Shown one piece after another: positions 57,860 to 64,000 of a stretch of 64,000 nucleotides of DNA; the stretch's first letter is position 1, and each line of letters starts with the position of its first letter. Under the pieces are notes generated by a model, which searched no databases, was not told the origin of the DNA, and saw only the letters and a program-made list of their open reading frames with translations. The stretch is from Annulohypoxylon bovei var. microspora (Eukaryota; Ascomycota; Sordariomycetes; Xylariales; Hypoxylaceae): NCBI GenBank assembly GCA_022836615.1, contig MU405246.1, positions 186,001-250,000 of the forward strand, given 5' to 3'. Position numbers and translations under genes: made by a program.

Positions 57860-60010
57860 TCACCACAACCCGGCAACCTCATCGCGCACGCGGCGGCAAG
57901 TTTCCAGGAATTCATCAGTCGGGACGGCGCCCTCGGTCGAGAACTTAGCGCGCAGGATATCCTGGAGCATGTGTTTAACACCATCGACGCCGGCGGGCGA
58001 TGCGATCTCCCAGCGCTCGCCGTCGCGCACGTTGAAGAGGACGACGCGCGGCAGCGCGGGCAGGCCGTGCTTGCGGGCCTGGAGGTAGGCGTACGCGCAG
58101 GCCTGCACGGCGTGCTCGAGCGACAGCTGCGCGACGAACTTGATCTCCCAGAGCGCGGCGTCGGCCGCGCGCCGGCCCGCCGCGTACATGACGATGTCGG
58201 CGCGCCCGCGCAGCTTCGTCTCCTGCGCGCCGACCGCGAACTCGTCGTCCCGCAGCCGGCTCTCGAACTCGAGGCTCTCCGCCTCGCCGCCCGCGCCGAA
58301 CTGCGCCCCGAGCCGCCGCACCGCCGCGTCGAGGTACGTGTCGAGCCAGTCGAACTTGTGCTCCCTCATCTGCACCAGCCGCGACCGGTATCCCGTTATC
58401 TTGGCGTCGCTCTCGCACGCCGCCCGGCAGAACCAGGCTGCTTCGTCCTGGCCGATTTCCACCTTCTTGCTCTTCTTGTACCCGAGGCCGGTGAGCTTGC
58501 GCCGTAGGGCGTACTCGTAGGCCGCGACCACGGCGATCCCGTTCAGGTCGCTGACGGCTTCGTACATCATCTTGGCGGGGTCTGTGAGGACCTTGCCAGG
58601 GGCGCGGATGTGCTCACTTTCCGGTAGGCGGGGCGAGACGTGTGTGATGTCGACGTGGTTGTTGACGATAGACTCGAGCAGCTCGTCGCGGACGTGGCGC
58701 GCCATGTCGGAGACCCAGACATTTTTGGGAAGTAGTAGGCCGAGCTGTAAGGGGCGGCCGGCTTGGGGTTGACGCTTCATTTTTTCGGTCGAAATGAAGG
58801 TGGCGGTGTTCCCGAGTTTAGGAAGACGTATGAACGGCATAGGCTGGTTGCTATTGTGATGTAAGATGACGAGCTGCTTACGAGCACGAGTAATGGCAAC
58901 GTAGGTCGCATTCGGACATCTGTCGTCTGGTAGGTCCCGCCCCATGAATTTGAAATACCCATTATCTGCCCCGTATACGATCACAAGGTCTCGCTGGTTT
59001 CCCTTGAACTGGTGGTAGGTAGATGCGCAGACTTTCTTGTCTATAACATCGTCGTCCAGCTGCACATCGTCTGATACTGAAACGGCAACCGGCATTTCGT
59101 AACGCTCGGTGAGTAAATTTGTTAAGGACGCGAGCGGGGCGTTGCCACGAAGAGAAGGGGCAAGAATGGCTGTCCGCTCCGGCCCATACTTCCGAATCAA
59201 TGGCACTAGTCTCTCGGCAACTTTGTCAACGAATAGAAGATTCTCATGTATGTAGATGGGCTTCGGCCCGTTATGCGATCCTGTTATGTGATTTTTGTCG
59301 TCGAGAAAGACTTCGTTGACGAAGCGTGCGGTTTCATGAGAGAGCCTGAAACTCTTGCTAAGTGGCAAATGGGTCCATTTATGAGGAGAAAGGGCGGAAA
59401 GGATTGACGGCGAGAGACTGAGAAAACGGGAATCAGCCCCCCGGAAATCGTATATAGCCTGCCGTTCGTCTCCGAGAGCTACGATCCGGGGGGCACGCCC
59501 TCCAGCGGCACGTGTTACGGACAAGATAAAGGTGCTCACTAGCCAGTAAAGGTTCTCGGTGCAGTCTTGTAACTCATCCAAGATGATGATATCGTAGGGC
59601 CTACCGGTCCAAATCGGCCCCTCCCCCTTTTCCCGGTGAGCCTGTAACTTGACATCGTTATAAACCACTTCCATAAATAGCTTGCTCGCCACCCCATGGA
59701 ACGTAAACACATCGCACATTTCATAGTCCTCTAGAAGACGAGCGGTCTCAAGCTGTAAACGTTTCGAATATGTGACGACTGCCACGGCCAGACCTGGGTT
59801 TGCATGAACGATGGCCTCGGCCGTAGCTGTCTTCCCCGCGCCGGGCCTCGCGGAGACGACGACATTCTGTAGACGAGAAAGCTCGACGATGGCTTGCTGC
59901 TCAGCCGAAGGAATAAAAGGCCCTTTCGTCTCTGGCAGTACCCAACTAGCGAGAGACCGGGCTCTTTGGTACGGAATTAAACCACGCAACTTACGCCGGA
60001 AAGCAGTAAC
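57860..60010 (-). CDS. UvrD-like SF1 helicase fused to a RecB/Cas4-type nuclease (5' end unresolved)
   Basis: The open frame runs from 60010 to the stop at 57860; the first in-frame stop upstream is TAG at 60013-60011. No ATG precedes the helicase domain, so a first exon is likely, and a CTAAT branch with acceptor TTAG ends at 60011. Numbered from 59989: motif I ARPGAGKT (47-54), motif II DELQD (138-142), motif III GDERQAIYDF (173-182), motif V HQFKGNQRD (326-334), motif VI YVAITRARKQ (363-372). The C-terminus carries a PD-(D/E)XK nuclease: GRAD (Asp598), WEIK (Glu615, Lys617) and QACAY (Gln629xxxTyr633). The helicase-then-nuclease order is that of AddA/RecB, not of Dna2. It would unwind and cut DNA; its biological role is unknown. 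The 3' part is very GC-rich. Confidence 0.82.
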   Translation of the reverse strand, partial: VTAFRRKLRGLIPYQRARSLASWVLPETKGPFIPSAEQQAIVELSRLQNVVVSARPGAGKTATAEAIVHANPGLAVAVVTYSKRLQLETARLLEDYEMCDVFTFHGVASKLFMEVVYNDVKLQAHREKGEGPIWTGRPYDIIILDELQDCTENLYWLVSTFILSVTRAAGGRAPRIVALGDERQAIYDFRGADSRFLSLSPSILSALSPHKWTHLPLSKSFRLSHETARFVNEVFLDDKNHITGSHNGPKPIYIHENLLFVDKVAERLVPLIRKYGPERTAILAPSLRGNAPLASLTNLLTERYEMPVAVSVSDDVQLDDDVIDKKVCASTYHQFKGNQRDLVIVYGADNGYFKFMGRDLPDDRCPNATYVAITRARKQLVILHHNSNQPMPFIRLPKLGNTATFISTEKMKRQPQAGRPLQLGLLLPKNVWVSDMARHVRDELLESIVNNHVDITHVSPRLPESEHIRAPGKVLTDPAKMMYEAVSDLNGIAVVAAYEYALRRKLTGLGYKKSKKVEIGQDEAAWFCRAACESDAKITGYRSRLVQMREHKFDWLDTYLDAAVRRLGAQFGAGGEAESLEFESRLRDDEFAVGAQETKLRGRADIVMYAAGRRAADAALWEIKFVAQLSLEHAVQACAYAYLQARKHGLPALPRVVLFNVRDGERWEIASPAGVDGVKHMLQDILRAKFSTEGAVPTDEFLETCRRVRDEVAGLW

Positions 60011-60974
60011 CTAACAGCTATCATTAGCCCACGATCGGCAACCGAGAGAATGACATTACCGGGAGGCTAAATAGAGTCTGTGGGTTTCTAGTCCTGAGGC
60101 AAGTAATAGCATGTGGGATAATACCGATATACATATCTCTCGGGTCCCGAAGCCAAATGTAACCGTCGAACGCCGTCCACGGCAAAGCCGATGCTCTCCG
60201 TGCTTACAGTTATAACGTCGATATTGCCCTTCACTTACCAATGCATATTTTTAAGGTAGGTAGGTATGTTGTATCCTACATATTCGAGCATTACCTAGTA
60301 CGCATTGGTTATTGCGTATTACTTGAAGGAATAGCTAAATAGAGCTCTGGCTTGCGGGTTGGTTGGGCTCAAGATGCAGTTTGGCAGACTTTTCTTTCTT
60401 TCTTTTTCTTCCACTCCAGGATAAGTCATGACTCTGCTGACTCATCGTGGTCATAAAATGTCCCCATTTATTTTTCCAAGCGCCCGGGTCACTGTGGGGT
60501 GGTTACGTAAGCTGTGGGATTAGATCAATTAGTGGGCACTCTCGTTTTAGATTTAGGTTTTACAACCAAACAAAAACAACCACATTCCATTCCATTGCAA
60601 GGCTCTGGCTGCCATTTTTATAGCAATTTTGAAAGTACAATGACCTAAAAACTGCTTTTTCATTGGATACAAGCATTCTGGGATAGTCCGAATTAACCAC
60701 TACAGGATAACCCTCCGTTCTTCTGTTCCACAGGCTATCACGTGATCCAGAAAGTGTCGATATAGGGGTATGTAGGTACCTAATATTAGCTAGGTAGGTA
60801 CCTAACTTTGTGGTATCACAATCCACACAATCCACGTAACCTTTGAAGGAAATCAGAAAAGTCTGCCAGGTCACCTGACCTGTATCTATTCATTTCGATA
60901 CAATGTTGAACGAGGCTGCCAGGTAACCTTCCGTAAAAACCTATCACTTTTATGAAAAATCAGGTACTTACACA
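60011..60974. other. Intergenic region upstream of helicase-nuclease
   Basis: Probably holds the missing first exon and promoter of the helicase-nuclease gene. A run ATGCATTGGTAAGT (minus strand, near 60240) shows that a tiny first exon with a good donor is possible, but it is not proven. TAGGTAGGTA repeats occur near 60256 and 60790. Confidence 0.4.
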
Positions 60975-62674
60975 ATGTGCGTTACAGAGGATTTCGAAAA
61001 TACTACGTGGAAGAGCATCGTTTCCCCTTCTTTCATTTTTAGATGTTCCCCACCCCCTGGAAAGTTTAAATTCTATAAGATCGATACAGAAACTCCACTT
61101 TTGGTTCAGTCTTCAACAACAAATAATTCAACAAGTAACCCAGAAATTTGTGCAAACGTAAACCGCCCGACCACAGAATTCCACAAACAATACTTACGTT
61201 GGGAATATCCTAAGAATTACCCAGAATTCGTGACTTATCCTGAATACGATGTCTACTCTGAGCAATGGGAAACATCAGGGGGGGCGGGTGACAACATCAT
61301 TTCCTCCCCTGATTATAAGGCATTGAATCGTTGTTATGGAGAAAATATACTGATCCGAGTATTCCTAACGGTCTTCTGTTTTGGACTTCGACGGTGTCAA
61401 GCCGAGCAGTGCCTAAAAAGGTGGAAAGAGATAGACAAGGTGGCTCCTCCTTGTGAATGGAATCGATTTCGGGAGCTAATCATAACAATATTGGCTTGCC
61501 GGATACCTACCTACTATGCTCATCGTTCTTAGGTATCATCTACAAAGCTACTATCCCGAAGAAAAAACGGTGACTGTCTGTCTTGATCTTCATGGATTCT
61601 TTTATCTTATCCGATGGGCTCGTCGCATTGTCGGAGGCGATAGAATCGATGCTATTATCAACTGCAAAGACACACCTAGCTATCGTTTCGATAGGGACAT
61701 ATACAATCTTCTTGCTCCGGGTTATAATGATCAGGCTATGAAGACGTCGCGCAAGTGTAAAGAAAGCGGTATCTGCTCCAATCGGCTTTGGAACCTGTCC
61801 ATCCTAAGCGCTCTAGGCCCAGGAGATATTCCATACATTGCGCAGATCGCTCTTAACATGAAAAAACCAAGTCAACAACGCAACAATAGTAATCACGAAA
61901 ATTGCACTGAGCAGATGTGCATTTACAGCGATGTCAACAGCACATCTGTTAAACAGATGCACAAGTGCGGCTATCCACACAACTGTGGTAATATCGAATT
62001 TCCAACTATTATATTAGATGAAGCTTTCAACCCCAGGGGCGCCGACAAGTGGCACCAAACTGCATGGGTTGTACCAAGAAAAGCATCGTACAGTCTCAGA
62101 CAATTAAAGATATTATCTTCTCTCCGGAATCTCAAACATCTAAAGATGTCTTCTCTCTGCAGTCCAGACAAGCATAAATACATAGCTATATCTGTAAGTA
62201 AGAAACTACTTACTTGTCGCTGGTACTGATAATTTGGCGAAGCATGTTTGGTCTGATGGCACGGGTGCAGGAGTGACATCCCCCGGGCTCGTGAACAGAT
62301 GCTTAGCTCGTTACTTTATGGAGACTGCTCACGACCTAGGATGCAGCGGTCTCTGGTGGGATACTGTGTGTATCCCCAGGGATCGAAAAGCCCACAGCAT
62401 AGCCATCAACACGATGCTACGGAATTACGAAGAGGCAAGGTTCACAGTCATACACGATCAAGACTTGGTTGAGTATGAGTGGAAGGAAGACGGAAGTCCT
62501 GCCGTCGCTCTCATAATTCTGCATGCCTATCAAAGTCGACCACGGGGATTATACAACCATTCATTGTCGCTGGATTGGATGTGTTCATCTCTGCGCGAAA
62601 AGCTATACGAGAAAACATATCTTGGACGATTCACATGCCTCATCTACGTTTGGAACAGACGACAGCGACCATAA
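60975..62674 (+). pseudogene. HET-domain (heterokaryon incompatibility) gene, decayed
   Basis: An N-terminal region (60975 to about 61520: EYPKNYPEFVTYPEYDVYSE, then CLKRWKEIDKVAPPCEWNRF) is followed, out of frame, by a second block (about 61530-62190: KTVTVCLDLHGFFYLIRWAR, and WNLSILSALGPGDIPYIAQI). The HET core begins KYIAIS, then an intron (62192-62246, GTAAGT donor) and HVWSDGTG, VNRCLARYF, GLWWDTVCIP and VIHDQDLVEYEW. Two lesions are evident: a frame break with an in-frame stop at about 61530, and loss of the family pattern after about 62520. HET proteins trigger incompatibility-type cell death on allorecognition; this copy looks non-functional. Confidence 0.75.
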
Positions 62675-63020
62675 TGTAACACTAGAGGTGCAATATGTGC
62701 GGCATTGTTCACATTTGGTTTAAGACGAGTCAAGATTTATATGCCTCTCTGAATTGTCTGAAGGCGAATCTGCTGATGAACACAATATTGAACACAGTAG
62801 ATTTACTAGAGGGCAAAGAGCGGTCAACGCCAGTATTTCTACTCTCTACCTTCTATTTGATGTCCTAGCTGGAATCCGAAACTGTGGTTTCTATCGGTTG
62901 GGAATCTTTCGAAAGACATTTGGAGAAATATTCAGATCCAAGCTACAACAATACAGTACTAGTCTTTCCGAAGTAAAAAACCTTGGCTGTATCAAATCGT
63001 TAGGCATGAGGTTGTATTGA

Positions 63021-64000
63021 AGTCTGCGTCCCGAGGTAGACTATGTGGTATGGGTAACAACTGCGTTTTTGCGCAAGGAACTCTGACCTAACTGCCTAGG
63101 GTCGCGGTATACACACAGGAAAAGCCCCTTTGTCAGTTCTATCTCAAGTCCATCCGAGCCTCAAGGCGCGAGCGCCTTGCTCGCCCATGTTTTGGCCATG
63201 GCCCGAATACCAAACCACCAGCAAGGTTCGTTTATCAAAAGTAGATGGTATACGACTTGCGGTGTAATCTTTGACAGGGCTATGCGCATTTTGCTTGTGG
63301 GGGAAACAGCTCAAGACATTTGACTCATTTGGGAATCTCAGGAGTTCACTTCTACGTTTTAATCAAGAAAAGAAACGATATTTAAAACATCCGAATGTTA
63401 ACCGATAGTTATATAGATTTTTACTACAATTCGTATCAAATTAATATTTTACCCCTTTAATATTTCATACGCTTATTTTAAAAATACTTCTCTTTATATA
63501 GGTAAGAAATATTATAGATTAAGAAGTACTACCTGAATTATTTTTCATTTCCTATTGAAAGTGCAGTGCCCAAGGCACGAATCCCGGGGGGGAAGCGGTC
63601 TTATATGAGACAATATCTGGGACAACGCCCTACCGGAGCTCCGATAACAACAGCATGCCCGTGAGCATGTTCCTATCTCGTGCAGTATACTCATACTTTT
63701 TAAATCTCGCTTTTCAAACCCTACCTAATATATTCACCCCATATTGTATCATTGTAATCGTCCAGATTAATAATCACCAGGTTTCCTCCGTGGGATGAAG
63801 ACCATTTCTGTGTAACTATCAAGAGAAATCATCTGTACTCATATGAAACTGTTTATGAACCAAGTCCATGTCAGTAATCTACATCCTATAGACATCAAGT
63901 CCATTATCTTTTGCCAAGGGAGCTCTTATTATGTTAAATGTAATTTTAGCGAAAATATGAAAAGCTAAGTGTTTTTTTGTCTTCCCCAGATACTGGAAGG
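63021..64000. other. Terminal AT-rich non-coding stretch
   Basis: No gene supported. The weak ORF at 62754-63020 just upstream may be the frayed 3' end of the HET gene. 63400-63540 is strongly AT-rich. Confidence 0.45.
63058..63143 (+). repeat. Dispersed repeat, copy C
   Basis: Ordered block similarity to 37741-37830 (TTGCGCAAGGA, CTCT, TGCCTA, GCGGTATACA, CCCTTTGTC), and a core shared with about 23320-23360 (GGGTCGCGGTATA, ACAGGAAA). The family is unknown and all copies are degenerate. Confidence 0.5.

Noticed and set aside
57971..58520. Plus- and minus-strand ORFs overlapping the helicase-nuclease 3' end
   Set aside because: GC-rich shadows; the helicase-nuclease frame carries catalytic motifs through the same bases.
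1..64000. CRISPR arrays, rRNA genes, bacterial operons or Shine-Dalgarno sites
   Set aside because: None seen; introns, gene families and spacing are those of a fungal nuclear chromosome.

Overview
The window is nuclear DNA from a filamentous ascomycete (Pezizomycotina; probably Sordariomycetes, and a Xylariales-like genome would fit). The evidence is short GT-AG introns (47-145 nt) with CTAAC/CTAAT-type branch sites, widely spaced single genes on both strands, and fungus-typical families: PNG1, a BIM1/X325-type copper protein, an ECM4-type glutathione transferase, an NCS1 permease, a cytochrome P450, a HET-domain gene and F-box proteins. No species can be named from sequence alone.

Layout. 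1-7.2 kb: the 3' part of a PNG1 peptide:N-glycanase, a long-inverted-repeat element (3025-3861), a BTB-domain protein, and a frameshifted class-C beta-lactamase-like hydrolase. 10.7-14.2 kb: a GPI-anchored BIM1-like copper protein and a large protein kinase. 16.3-25 kb: a disordered acidic protein, a small two-repeat protein, an ECM4-type transferase, a broken NCS1 permease, a 36-bp minisatellite and an extended SDR. 25.8-29.4 kb: a 129-bp MITE and a 999-residue protein with two cyclic-nucleotide-binding domains, an F-box and leucine-rich repeats. 33.3-37 kb: a small secreted cysteine-rich protein, tRNA-Gly(GCC) and an intact six-exon P450. 39.8-40.7 kb: a second copy of the long-inverted-repeat element, inserted in the opposite orientation. 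41.8-49.3 kb: a mitochondrial BAX-inhibitor-type protein, an F-box protein, MsrA and a YbjQ-like protein. 49.3-57.9 kb: gene-poor, with a pogo-like MITE and tRNA-Gly(TCC). 57.9-63 kb: a UvrD-like helicase fused to a RecB/Cas4-type nuclease, followed by a decayed HET gene.

The genes do not form one pathway. The core genes (PNG1, MsrA, BAX-inhibitor-like, CNB/F-box/LRR, kinase) look like ordinary housekeeping or regulatory genes. They are separated by accessory islands carrying non-autonomous DNA transposons, broken genes (hydrolase, permease, HET) and lineage-variable genes (P450, secreted peptide, helicase-nuclease). The two most unusual signals are the paired 836/837-bp foldback elements, which carry five copies of a 14-bp motif at identical 175-190-190-175 spacing, and the AddA/RecB-like helicase-nuclease fusion.

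Exon boundaries were deduced by eye from splice consensus, phase and family resemblance. No search or alignment was run.
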